Part shown: piece after piece, positions 1-7,444 of the stretch
Layout: each line of letters starts with the position of its first letter
How positions within the stretch are numbered: position 1 is the stretch's first letter
Source: Rhodobacteraceae bacterium UBA1957
GTDB lineage: Bacteria; Pseudomonadota; Alphaproteobacteria; Rhodobacterales; Rhodobacteraceae
DNA: 13,363 bases
Direction of reading: 5' to 3'
Assembly (NCBI GenBank): GCA_002336405.1
Contig: DDEJ01000044.1
Span: 17,404-30,766, forward strand
The notes under the pieces: model-generated
Databases searched by the model: none
Seen by the model: only the letters and a program-made list of their open reading frames with translations
Told to the model about the DNA's origin: nothing
Position numbers and translations under genes: made by a program

Positions 1-1
1 A

Positions 2-163
2 CAGCGGTACTGTGATCTGAAATACGGGTCTAACGCAACAACCGGCGCTGCAGTTCGTAGCAGCCAAACCGCACATAACAAAAGCCTCAGAGCTTTTGAA
101 CCTTTCAATTCTATTGCCATATGCAGCCCCGACACTGCCTTTCTGGACGCTAACATGATCTAA
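2..163 (+). other. Open frame entering from left edge, possible 3' end of a gene (uncertain)
   Basis: The second forward frame is open from the left edge for 53 codons and ends in TAA at 161-163. The end of the translation reads PDTAFLDANMI. A run of seven T's follows at 181-187, preceded by GGGGAGG, and CCCCGA at 127-132 can pair with TCGGGG at 172-177 across a 39-base loop, so a transcript could end there. I do not recognise the protein. An open frame of this length arises by chance reasonably often, so this may be non-coding. The sequence left of the window would decide. Confidence 0.2.
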
Positions 164-583
164 GACCATCATCGGGGAGGTTTTTTTGATTAAGCTGTTG
201 GGGTAATTGGATAGGGTGTCGGACAGTACTTTTTGTGTGTGGAGTTGCAAATCTGGGGTGTGTGGCGGATTTTTGGGGTCGCTTGCGTCGCAACATCGGG
301 AAACCTGATACAGTGGTCGGATCTCCGGTTGCCCACACTTTCATCGTCGTTGATGTTGATAGTGATGTAGACAGTGGGATGGGTGACTTAGGTCCGACGT
401 AGGGTTGTCTGTTTGGCTGTCCTGCCCCGGTGCAGCGCTGTGGCATCAGCAGCTGCATGCGGCGCCTGTCTTCGCCAGTGTTCCCACATTACTGATGTCC
501 GCCTCAACGTGGCGGGGCTTTTCTGGTCTGGGTTGGCCCACCTTTGGCGCTGTGCACATCCGGCTGCGCTTGTGGGTCCTGAT
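164..583. other. Intergenic region without a supportable gene
   Basis: Short open frames exist on both strands, but their translations are low-complexity or rich in Arg/Cys/Trp and have no ribosome binding site, so I regard them as noise. The region holds the T-run at 181-187 and a small hairpin CCGCC/GGCGG (499-503 with 511-515) followed by GGCTTTTC, which resembles a weak plus-strand terminator. A two-part inverted repeat lies at 537-576 (CCCAC with GTGGG, inner GCGC with GCGC), 8 bases beyond the stop of the phosphatase gene. It could cap the 3' end of that minus-strand transcript, but no T-run follows it in that direction. Confidence 0.4.
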
Positions 584-1381
584 TTAGCTGCGGGCGCTGA
601 GCAACCGCTCGGCAATTTGTACGAACCCCGCACCGCCTTTTTGCGTTGTCACCCATTTTGGCGCAGCAGGCAGGCTGCCTTTGAAATCAAGAACATTTGC
701 CACACCACAGGAATTGTTAAAAAACCCGAACATCGGCGCATCATTTGGACTGTCGCCAACAAACACGACCGAGGCGTTCTCTGTCTCAATGTCTAAGTTG
801 AGGATGTCGGCGGCGAAGCGCCGTGACATCGTAAGTTTGTCGTAGACACCAAACCAACCGTTTACGTGGATAGAGGACACTTTGGCAATTGCGCCTTCCT
901 GTTCAAATATGGTTTGAATTTGGGCAATATCAGCAGGATCTAGGGCGGGCACATCTTCGCAAAAATCGATCGCCAAATCGGCAAGGCGAAAGGGTTGATC
1001 GGCTGAAATTGCTGCGCCAGGCACTTCGGTTTCGATCCGTTTCTTGATTGTATCGAACCGGTTAGGGTTTTTCAAATAGGTCTCCAGCGCGTCATGGTGT
1101 TTGCGGATCATTTTCTTGCCCAATGGATCATAGGCATAATAAAATGCGCCGTTTTCTCCGACCACGCCATCAACAGGCCAAAAGCGCGCTATCATATCAC
1201 ACCAGCCCGCTGGACGTCCGGTGACGGGGGCGACCCGAATGCCTGCGTTGTGCAGGTTTTCCAGGGCCGAATAAGCCTCTGCGCTCAAGCGTCCTTCGGT
1301 GGTTATCGTGTCATCAATATCGGCCAGTACAACTGTTATATTAGCGGCCACTTGATGTGGCATCTCTGCGATAGCGCGCAT
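584..1381 (-). CDS. HAD-IIB family phosphatase (Cof/sucrose-phosphatase-like)
   Basis: A 265-residue cytosolic Mg-dependent phosphohydrolase of the haloacid dehalogenase superfamily. All four HAD motifs are visible: I, DIDDT at 21-25 (nucleophile D21, acid/base D23); II, T54 in PVTGRP; III, K182 in DKLTM; IV, GDSPND at 209-214. The long segment between motifs II and III is the C2-type cap of the IIB subclass, whose members dephosphorylate sugar or polyol phosphates. I chose ATG at 1381 because AGGAGG (1394-1389) lies 7 bases upstream; a TTG in frame at 1387 would be only 1 base from that site. The gene starts 2 bases after the stop of the glycerol-1-phosphate dehydrogenase, so the two are surely cotranscribed. 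The inferred substrate is the dehydrogenase product, sn-glycerol-1-phosphate, giving glycerol, but the family is promiscuous and another sugar phosphate is possible. Confidence 0.88.
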   Translation of the reverse strand: MRAIAEMPHQVAANITVVLADIDDTITTEGRLSAEAYSALENLHNAGIRVAPVTGRPAGWCDMIARFWPVDGVVGENGAFYYAYDPLGKKMIRKHHDALETYLKNPNRFDTIKKRIETEVPGAAISADQPFRLADLAIDFCEDVPALDPADIAQIQTIFEQEGAIAKVSSIHVNGWFGVYDKLTMSRRFAADILNLDIETENASVVFVGDSPNDAPMFGFFNNSCGVANVLDFKGSLPAAPKWVTTQKGGAGFVQIAERLLSARS

Positions 1382-1383
1382 TG

Positions 1384-2718
1384 TCAAACCTCCTGACGTG
1401 CAAGGTGCGAAAGTTGCGCTGTGTGATCGGCAATATCTGCAAACGAAAACCGGTTGCGCATTTCATGGGCATGGCGCACCGCCTCGCGGTAGAAGTCTGT
1501 CGGAACCCCAAGCGCCTTGGCCGAAGTTGGTGCGCCTGACAACGTCAACCTCTGTGTAAGTGTTTCAACCGGTATCGCGATGTCGAGACATTCTCGCCGC
1601 AAGTCTGGCCATAGTTTTTCGATCTTTTCGTTTAGGGCATCTGCCTGTTTTGCATCCAGCGCCTTTTTTGTAATTTCGGCATAGCATTGCGTTGCCACAT
1701 CTTCACCCATTCTGTTGACCATACCGTCATAATCCAGTTGCGTGGGTGACAGAACAGGTGCGGATTCGGAGGACAGAATCTTGGATTGGATCCGTGCCAT
1801 GCTCAATGTAGCGACGCCAACTTGCTCTCCGTGCAGGGTGCCCGGATGCCGGTCACCTGCAAAGCAATCAATATAATGCGAGATTTGATGTTCGCCCATT
1901 GAGCCGTGATTGGAAATGCCGGTAAACGAGATGCCAAGGCCACACAGGGTCAGGACGCGAAACAGATATCCGACCGCTTCGATATCGCCTTGGGCAATCC
2001 CTGCGGCGCGTTCCATTAATAAGATTTCGTCTGGAATTTCAATGATATAGGGTTCATGATAATAGGCAGAGCCGAGTAAACGGTGCGACATCCACCAATC
2101 CACCTGCGCCACGGACCGGCACAGACAATCCCCAAATCCCGCAGCATTCAGATAGGCTGGTGCGGAGGCGCAAACCTCAAGATCTACGAAAAACCCAGCT
2201 GGTGCCTGTGCCGGCAGTGACACTTTTAAACCGCTATCAAGGGTAATCGATGCGGTCAGGGAGCTATAGCCGTTCATTGATCCAGCTGTAGCAAAAACAC
2301 AGTAACGCTGGTCATTTTGAAATGTCGCAAATTTGGTCAGATCATTCACAGTTCCCGATCCGACGGCGATCACTGAGGTAAAATCCGCCAGTTTTTGTTT
2401 TAGGTCCCGCACCGCGGCCATATCGGCGTGGGGGTTGTCCAGAATGATCTCGGTGACCGGTCCCAGGGTTGAGAGGGCGCGGGCGACCCTTTCGCCCATC
2501 GCGTTATGGGTGTTGGTATCACTGACAATGGCAAAAGGTGGCTGAAATCCAAGGCTTTTAACGAGATTGGCCTCTTTACCCCGCAGACTTTCCTCCATAA
2601 TGATCCGGTCGTAGGGCGCTGGGGGATATTTTTTACCATTGAGGGGACTGATCCAGCGGCCTTCACGGATGTCATCTATGAGCGCAGTCCAGTTTGCGGG
2701 CGCACTGTCTAGGTTCAA
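1384..2718 (-). CDS. sn-glycerol-1-phosphate dehydrogenase (AraM/EgsA type)
   Basis: A 444-residue member of the iron-containing alcohol dehydrogenase/dehydroquinate synthase-like fold, AraM subgroup, which reduces dihydroxyacetone phosphate with NAD(P)H to sn-glycerol-1-phosphate. The dinucleotide-binding glycine stretch is AVGSGTVND (118-126), followed by TAGSMNGYSS (144-153). Probable metal ligands are D197 (GFGDCL), H277 (GEHQISH) and H296 (LHGEQVG), in the order used by glycerol dehydrogenase relatives. It is longer than Bacillus AraM (about 394), mostly in its N-terminal lead and C-terminal helices. The start is TTG at 2718: AAGGAG at 2731-2726 with a 7-base spacer supports it, and no ATG lies nearby. 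It is first of a two-gene minus-strand operon with a HAD phosphatase and divergent from the SorC regulator. Its promoter overlaps a palindromic operator candidate at 2751-2777. The family call is firm; the exact substrate is inferred. Confidence 0.88.
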   Translation of the reverse strand: MNLDSAPANWTALIDDIREGRWISPLNGKKYPPAPYDRIIMEESLRGKEANLVKSLGFQPPFAIVSDTNTHNAMGERVARALSTLGPVTEIILDNPHADMAAVRDLKQKLADFTSVIAVGSGTVNDLTKFATFQNDQRYCVFATAGSMNGYSSLTASITLDSGLKVSLPAQAPAGFFVDLEVCASAPAYLNAAGFGDCLCRSVAQVDWWMSHRLLGSAYYHEPYIIEIPDEILLMERAAGIAQGDIEAVGYLFRVLTLCGLGISFTGISNHGSMGEHQISHYIDCFAGDRHPGTLHGEQVGVATLSMARIQSKILSSESAPVLSPTQLDYDGMVNRMGEDVATQCYAEITKKALDAKQADALNEKIEKLWPDLRRECLDIAIPVETLTQRLTLSGAPTSAKALGVPTDFYREAVRHAHEMRNRFSFADIADHTAQLSHLARQEV

Positions 2719-2725
2719 ATGTCTT

Positions 2726-2731
2726 CTCCTT
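2726..2731 (-). promoter_or_regulatory. Ribosome binding site fixing a TTG start
   Basis: AAGGAG on the minus strand, 7 bases before the TTG at 2718-2716. With no competing ATG close by, it supports a TTG start for the glycerol-1-phosphate dehydrogenase. Confidence 0.7.
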
Positions 2732-2750
2732 TGAAATCCACTATTAACCT

Positions 2751-2777
2751 ATGCTATTCTTGATTAGCATTTGTCAA
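2751..2777. promoter_or_regulatory. Candidate SorC operator overlapping minus-strand promoter
   Basis: A perfect 6-base inverted repeat, ATGCTA (2751-2756) and TAGCAT (2765-2770), lies with an 8-base spacer in the 137-base divergent region. It overlaps a second one, TTGA (2760-2763) with TCAA (2774-2777). Read on the minus strand, 2777-2772 is TTGACA, a perfect -35 box; TAGCAT 15 bases later (2756-2751) is a poor -10. A regulator bound here would cover the dehydrogenase promoter and lie about 80 bases upstream of the SorC gene. The sub-word TAGCATTTGTCAA recurs with one change at 8281-8293. Assignment to the SorC protein is inference. Confidence 0.5.
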
Positions 2778-2855
2778 GCTGGGCTGGTTGGATTAGATTT
2801 AACACTAGAAGCAATTCCACAGGTTTGAGTTTTGCTGACAGGAGGTTGGGATAAA

Positions 2856-3818
2856 ATGGCAAAACGTGTGCCGTTTGCCTTTGCAGGCGATATGTTGCGT
2901 TGGGCAGCATGGTTGTACCATGTTGAGAGACGCACTCAGAACGAAATCGCCGAAGAGCTTGAGGTTAGTCGTCAGACGGTTGCCAACTATTTAAGTGAGG
3001 CAATGAGCCAGGGTTTGGTTCAGGTTCAACTGCGCCCTGATATTATCGAAGAGCAGGCCCTCGCGGTTGAATTGCGCCGGGGCTATAATCTCACCGCCGT
3101 GCATATCATTCCGACGCCCAAAACCGGACCACAACTGTTCGATAGGTTGGGATTGGCGGGGGGGCAGGTGGTCCATGATATGAGCCGCGACGGTGATATT
3201 ATCGGGGTGGCTTTCGGGCGCACTGTGCAGCGTCTTGCCGCCTTGATGCCGGTATCCAAGCAACCCAACACGAAAGTTCTGCAGGTTGCGGGATGTTCGC
3301 TGGGTGGATCAAACACCTCGCCCGAGGTTTGCGCGTCGTTGATTGCCAGTAAATTATCGGCTCATTGCGCCAATCTCTTTGCTCCGGCCTATTGCTCTAC
3401 TGAGGGGCTGACCACCAGCCTGTTGGCGGAACCAACTTTAATACGGCAGTTTGGTTTGTTCGGGCAGGCCAATCTATTGGTGTTTGGTATCGGCCAGATG
3501 AACGCTGATACGCGGTTGTATCTTAACGAAGAATATTTTTTGGATAACGCGATGCGGGATGAATATCTCAAGTTGGGGGCTGTGGGGTTGATTTACGGGC
3601 GATTTATCGACAGCGAAGGGTGCGAAATTGACGGGCCATTGCGCAACAGAACTATGGCGATCGAGCTTGATACAGCCCGTGCAGCACCCGCTCGGGTTGC
3701 TATTTGCGGTGGACGTGAGAAAACTGCAGCCGTGGCGGCAACTTTGCGGGCTGGGTTTGCCACCCATCTTGTGACGGATGAAAAAACCGCAAAACGTCTG
3801 TTAAGGGAAATCAGCTAA
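2856..3818 (+). CDS. SorC/DeoR-family sugar-responsive transcriptional regulator
   Basis: A 320-residue DNA-binding regulator. An N-terminal helix-turn-helix spans about residues 27-48 (RTQNEIAEELEVSRQTVANYL). The rest is a SorC-type effector domain, related to sugar-phosphate isomerases, with the characteristic GDIIGVAFGRTVQRLA segment (113-128) and a later VGLIYGRFID stretch. Such proteins usually bind a phosphorylated sugar or polyol and act as tetramers, either as repressor or activator. The start is ATG at 2856, with AGGAGG at 2840-2845 ten bases upstream; an in-frame TTG at 2832 lies before that site and is rejected. The kinase starts 11 bases after its stop, so they form an operon, and the divergent promoter region also serves the glycerol-1-phosphate dehydrogenase. 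It is the only regulator in the window, so it is the natural candidate to control all four transcription units, perhaps sensing the kinase product. Confidence 0.9.
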   Translation: MAKRVPFAFAGDMLRWAAWLYHVERRTQNEIAEELEVSRQTVANYLSEAMSQGLVQVQLRPDIIEEQALAVELRRGYNLTAVHIIPTPKTGPQLFDRLGLAGGQVVHDMSRDGDIIGVAFGRTVQRLAALMPVSKQPNTKVLQVAGCSLGGSNTSPEVCASLIASKLSAHCANLFAPAYCSTEGLTTSLLAEPTLIRQFGLFGQANLLVFGIGQMNADTRLYLNEEYFLDNAMRDEYLKLGAVGLIYGRFIDSEGCEIDGPLRNRTMAIELDTARAAPARVAICGGREKTAAVAATLRAGFATHLVTDEKTAKRLLREIS

Positions 3819-3829
3819 GGAGGTATGTG

Positions 3830-5320
3830 ATGAAAAATCGCTTGGTCATCGGGCTGGACAGTTCGACACAATCAACCAAAGCCATTGCTTGGTCTGCGGC
3901 TGGAGACATGGTTGCAGAGGGCCGCGCAGATATTCCCATGAGCACCCCGCGCAGAGGATATTTTGAACAAGATCCAAACGCGTGGTGGGCGGCTGCTTGT
4001 ACGGCGCTGAAAGAAGTATGTGCCCAGATTGACCTGACTTGTGTGGACGGTTTGGCAATTTCAAACCAACGCGAAACCATGGGATATTTTAATCATGATC
4101 TCTCTCCGGCCCACCCTGCCATTGTGTGGCTCGATAACCGATCTGTTGGCGAGGTCGAAGAGCTTGCCGGCAAGATCGGAGAGGCGCGGTTTCATGAGAT
4201 AACCGGTAAGCCAAAAGATGTGACGCCGGGCCACTCGAGGATTTTATGGCTGAAAAAAAACCGGCCTGAGATGATGCAGGACGCCCCCAAAATTCTTGAT
4301 GTCAACGCGTATCTTACTGCCAGATTGACCGGTGAGGCCACCACCAGTTGGGCGAGTGCCGATCCGTCAGGTGTTTTCGATATTGAGACAAAACAGTGGT
4401 CTGGTACCGTTCTAGACGCTATTGGCGTAGTTTCGGAGCAATTTGCCAAGCCGGTGGCACCGGGCACCTTGATAGGTGAGATCCTGCCGCAGGCCGTTGA
4501 GCAGACTGGATTGCCACGTGGGACGCATATTTATGCCGGAGGTGGTGATGGTCAATGTGCAGCACTGGGGGTGAACGCGCTTGGTAAAGGGCGTGTCTAT
4601 CTCAATCTTGGCACGGCAATTGTGACGGGATCCTGGTCTGAAACGCCTCAAATTTCACAAGCTTGGCGCACGATGACCTCACCAACGGGTGCGGGGTATA
4701 TCCTTGAGGGGGTCATGCGATCAGGGACGTTCTTTATGGATTGGTTTGTCGAGAACTATGTGTCTAGGAAAGACCGCGGTGCTACGCACCAATCTTTACA
4801 AACGGCTGCGCAGGCATTGCCGATTGGCACCGATGGCCTTTTGGTCTGTCCGTTTTTGACCGGTTGTATGAACCCGTTTTGGGATATGAATGCGCGCGCA
4901 GCCTTTTTTGGCGTGTCCCCCGACCATGATGCGGTGCATCTGTACCGCGGCGCGATGGAGGCCCTCACTGGTGAGATCGCGCGCACGATTTCTGGCATGC
5001 AAGACAAGGGCTTGGAGATCAACGAGATCATCGCAGTGGGCGGTGGGGCAAATTCCGCCCTGTGGCGTCAGATGCTGGTGGATGCCACCAATCTGCCGAT
5101 GACACTGAGCAAATCACTTGAGGCGTCGTCGCTCGGGGCGGGCATGATCGCCGCCGTTGGGGCGGGATGGTTCGATAGTATCGAGCAGGCCGCCGAGACC
5201 ATGAGTGCCACGGGGGAGCGGTTTCAAGCCAATCCTGAAGCGCATGAAAACTGGCAATCCCTGCTGTCTCGTCAACAGCGCTTTAACGACTTTTGCTGTC
5301 ACAATCCGCTCACCGGTTAG
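3830..5320 (+). CDS. FGGY-family carbohydrate kinase (xylulokinase-like)
   Basis: A 496-residue ATP-dependent sugar or polyol kinase with the two actin-like halves of the FGGY family and typical length. Visible motifs are the N-terminal phosphate loop GLDSSTQSTKA (8-18, D10), NQRET (79-83) and WLDNR (100-104) near the substrate pocket, GGGDGQCAALG (237-247) with probable catalytic base D240, the adenosine-site GTAIVTGSW (261-269), and the family signature around AVGGGANSALWRQMLVDATNLP (402-423). ATG at 3830 is chosen because AAGGAGG (3817-3823) lies 6 bases upstream; the preceding GTG at 3827 is too close. AAGGAGG overlaps the stop codon of the regulator gene, suggesting coupled translation. 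Substrate cannot be read from sequence. With a RhaD-type aldolase alongside, a ketose phosphorylated on C1 would fit (ribulose, xylulose, fuculose or rhamnulose class). An alditol or glycerol-like substrate is the alternative. Confidence 0.92.
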   Translation: MKNRLVIGLDSSTQSTKAIAWSAAGDMVAEGRADIPMSTPRRGYFEQDPNAWWAAACTALKEVCAQIDLTCVDGLAISNQRETMGYFNHDLSPAHPAIVWLDNRSVGEVEELAGKIGEARFHEITGKPKDVTPGHSRILWLKKNRPEMMQDAPKILDVNAYLTARLTGEATTSWASADPSGVFDIETKQWSGTVLDAIGVVSEQFAKPVAPGTLIGEILPQAVEQTGLPRGTHIYAGGGDGQCAALGVNALGKGRVYLNLGTAIVTGSWSETPQISQAWRTMTSPTGAGYILEGVMRSGTFFMDWFVENYVSRKDRGATHQSLQTAAQALPIGTDGLLVCPFLTGCMNPFWDMNARAAFFGVSPDHDAVHLYRGAMEALTGEIARTISGMQDKGLEINEIIAVGGGANSALWRQMLVDATNLPMTLSKSLEASSLGAGMIAAVGAGWFDSIEQAAETMSATGERFQANPEAHENWQSLLSRQQRFNDFCCHNPLTG

Positions 5321-5326
5321 AGGCGG

Positions 5327-7375
5327 CTAGCGCACCATGGCGGCGACATTGCCGCCATCAACGGTGAGAACGGCGCCACTGGTTTTCGTGGCTTTGACCA
5401 GATGTAGAAAAGCTTCGGCCACGTCCTGTGCGGTGACCTCGCGCCCTAGTAAATTGCCGCGCATATACGCGTGCGGGGTGACGCCACGGGCTTTGGCGCG
5501 GGCTTGGATGAATTCATCGCTCAGCAGGTTGCTGCGAATGCGGTCTGCATTGACGGCATTGGCGGTGATGCCTGTGGCACCGTGTTCAAGCGCATATTGC
5601 CGCATCAACGCCATCAATGCTGATTTAGAGGTGCCATAAGGGCCGAAATCGGGTCCGGGGTTTAGGGCTTGCTTGCTGACGTTAAACACCAAAGCCCCGC
5701 CACTGCCCTGCGTCTGCATCACCTCAACACAGGCTTTGGCCATAAAGTGATGGCCCCAGAAGTTCAGATCGAAGGCCTTTTCAAAAGTTTCTTGGCTGAC
5801 ATCAAGCAGTGCGCCCTGGAAGGCAGCCCCGGCATTTGAAATGAGAATATCCACTCCACCATAGGTCTGAATAACTTGTGACACTGCAGCTTTAACAGCG
5901 GCTTCGTCGGTGACGTCGCATAGCACAGGCAGACCGCCAATTTCTGTGGCTGCGTCTTGCAGCGCCGTTTCGTCGATGTCGAACAACGCCACCGCTGCGC
6001 CCTCAGCCGCGAGAGTTCTGGCGACCTCTCGTCCAAGGCCGCTGGCGGCTCCTGTGACGATGGCAATCTGGCGAAACAACGGCCTCTCGGTCACTTTGGC
6101 CAGTTTGGCCTGTTCAAGCGACCAGTATTCAATATCAAAAAGGTCTTCTTCGGGCAGGGCGACAAAGCTGCCAATGGCCTCGGCCTTGGTGATGACGTTG
6201 ACAGTGGCCTCGGCGATGTCGGCACAAATGGCGGCGTCTTTAGCGGTTTTGCCGACACCAAATAACCCAATGCCAGGCACATAGACCACCCTTGGGGTAG
6301 GATCCAGCATGACAAACCCTCCACCGGAGCGGACGTTGTTGCGGTCAAAATAGTCAGTATACGCCGTTGCATAGTCAGCAATTGCATTATGGACGTCGGT
6401 CTTGAAACTGTCCAAATCATTTGCATCTGGTGCTGGCAGCACAACCCCAAAGCGTTTGATCCGAATCGAATGATCCGGGGCTGCATTGCCGCGGGTTGCA
6501 TAGTCACCAAGTGCGTCACCGTTGACAAATGCCATGACCTGCGCGTCGGCACGGTGATCAAGTACCCAGCGATCTGGTTTGCCTTCTTTTTCGCCTTCAC
6601 GCGCCAGGGCGCCGCGAATGATTGGTGCAACCTCGGCCAGAGCCGGCGGCGCACTGGGCAGTTTTATGCCCGGAAAGGGATGGGCGGGACCGCGCTCAAG
6701 TCTCTGCTCAGCCTTGTCGACCATGGCAATCATGTCGTCATAGGATTGCCGCGGATCGTCGTGATAGGTGAAAATTCCATGGTTCATCAAGATCATGTGT
6801 TTCGAATTGAGATCTTTTAACAGATGCTCCCGACAAACTTTGGATAGGATAAATCCCGGCATCACATAAGGAATGATCGTCGTATCTGGAAATAGATCCC
6901 GAATGATCGCCGCGCCGTCTGGTTGGTTGGTGAGCGATATGATGGCGTCTGCGTGGGTGTGATCGACATGCTTATGTGGCACGATGGCATGCAAGACTGC
7001 CTCAATCGACGGATTTGGCGCATAGGGGTCGATCAGCATGCGGCGCTGCGACGCTACCAGACCCTCGTCGCTAAGGTCGTCCAGATCGGCCAGTGCGGCC
7101 AAGGGGGCCAGTTGTACCGCTGGCAGGCCTGCGGGTTCGATCACGCCCATGTCCCAACCCGATCCCTTGACGCAGAGAACTTGGTAGGTATCGCCCAACG
7201 CGTCGATCACGTTTGTCTTTACCGATGTGTTGCCGCCGCCATGCAAAACCAGCCGAGGTTCGCTGCCCAAGATGCGTGTGGTATAGGTGCGCATGGCAAT
7301 ATCTTCATTAATGCCTTGTGTCTGATATGATTGTATAAGTGATTTGGCGTCGGCGTCTGACCAGCGAGATTTCAT
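5327..7375 (-). CDS. Bifunctional class II aldolase/short-chain dehydrogenase (RhaD-like fusion)
   Basis: A 682-residue two-domain cytosolic enzyme. Residues 1 to about 420 are a zinc class II aldolase/adducin domain: HGGGNTS (45-51), a metal cluster HKHVDHTHAD (134-143) and NHG (198-200). This type cleaves ketose-1-phosphates such as L-rhamnulose-1-phosphate to DHAP and an aldehyde. Residues about 433-682 are a Rossmann SDR: TGAASGLG (441-448), SNAG (513-516), S567 and Y580-x3-K584 as catalytic residues, and a C-terminal VDGG. In characterised relatives this half oxidises the lactaldehyde released by the first. ATG at 7375 is preferred, matching the usual start of the family (KSRWSDADA) with a modest GGAA 7 bases upstream; a TTG at 7429 has no binding site. 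It lies 69 bases after the free-standing SDR gene and ends 6 bases from the convergent kinase gene. No isomerase accompanies it, so rhamnose itself is not assured as substrate. Confidence 0.92.
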   Translation of the reverse strand: MKSRWSDADAKSLIQSYQTQGINEDIAMRTYTTRILGSEPRLVLHGGGNTSVKTNVIDALGDTYQVLCVKGSGWDMGVIEPAGLPAVQLAPLAALADLDDLSDEGLVASQRRMLIDPYAPNPSIEAVLHAIVPHKHVDHTHADAIISLTNQPDGAAIIRDLFPDTTIIPYVMPGFILSKVCREHLLKDLNSKHMILMNHGIFTYHDDPRQSYDDMIAMVDKAEQRLERGPAHPFPGIKLPSAPPALAEVAPIIRGALAREGEKEGKPDRWVLDHRADAQVMAFVNGDALGDYATRGNAAPDHSIRIKRFGVVLPAPDANDLDSFKTDVHNAIADYATAYTDYFDRNNVRSGGGFVMLDPTPRVVYVPGIGLFGVGKTAKDAAICADIAEATVNVITKAEAIGSFVALPEEDLFDIEYWSLEQAKLAKVTERPLFRQIAIVTGAASGLGREVARTLAAEGAAVALFDIDETALQDAATEIGGLPVLCDVTDEAAVKAAVSQVIQTYGGVDILISNAGAAFQGALLDVSQETFEKAFDLNFWGHHFMAKACVEVMQTQGSGGALVFNVSKQALNPGPDFGPYGTSKSALMALMRQYALEHGATGITANAVNADRIRSNLLSDEFIQARAKARGVTPHAYMRGNLLGREVTAQDVAEAFLHLVKATKTSGAVLTVDGGNVAAMVR

Positions 7376-7444
7376 CTGTATGTTCCATAATTCTGGATGT
7401 TGCGCCGCTTGGGAACCGCAAGGGACCAAGTGGCGGGGTGAAGA

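Noticed and set aside
499..522. CCGCC/GGCGG hairpin with TTTT as an intrinsic terminator
   Set aside because: The stem is only 5 bases, points in the plus direction, and no plus-strand gene directly precedes it.
150..796. Several open frames on both strands left of and overlapping the phosphatase gene
   Set aside because: No ribosome binding site, low-complexity or Arg/Cys/Trp-rich translations, no recognisable family, and partial overlap with a solid HAD gene.
2832..2855. Upstream TTG start for the SorC regulator
   Set aside because: The AGGAGG at 2840-2845 lies after it and points to ATG 2856, which matches the usual N-terminus.
3830..7375. Assignment as a rhamnose operon (rhaB/rhaD symbols)
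   Set aside because: No isomerase or mutarotase, and the kinase resembles xylulokinase-type FGGY proteins as much as rhamnulokinase, so a gene symbol would overstate the evidence.
7376..7429. Upstream TTG start for the aldolase fusion
   Set aside because: No ribosome binding site before it, and the extra 18 residues do not resemble the family; the ATG at 7375 begins the conserved sequence.
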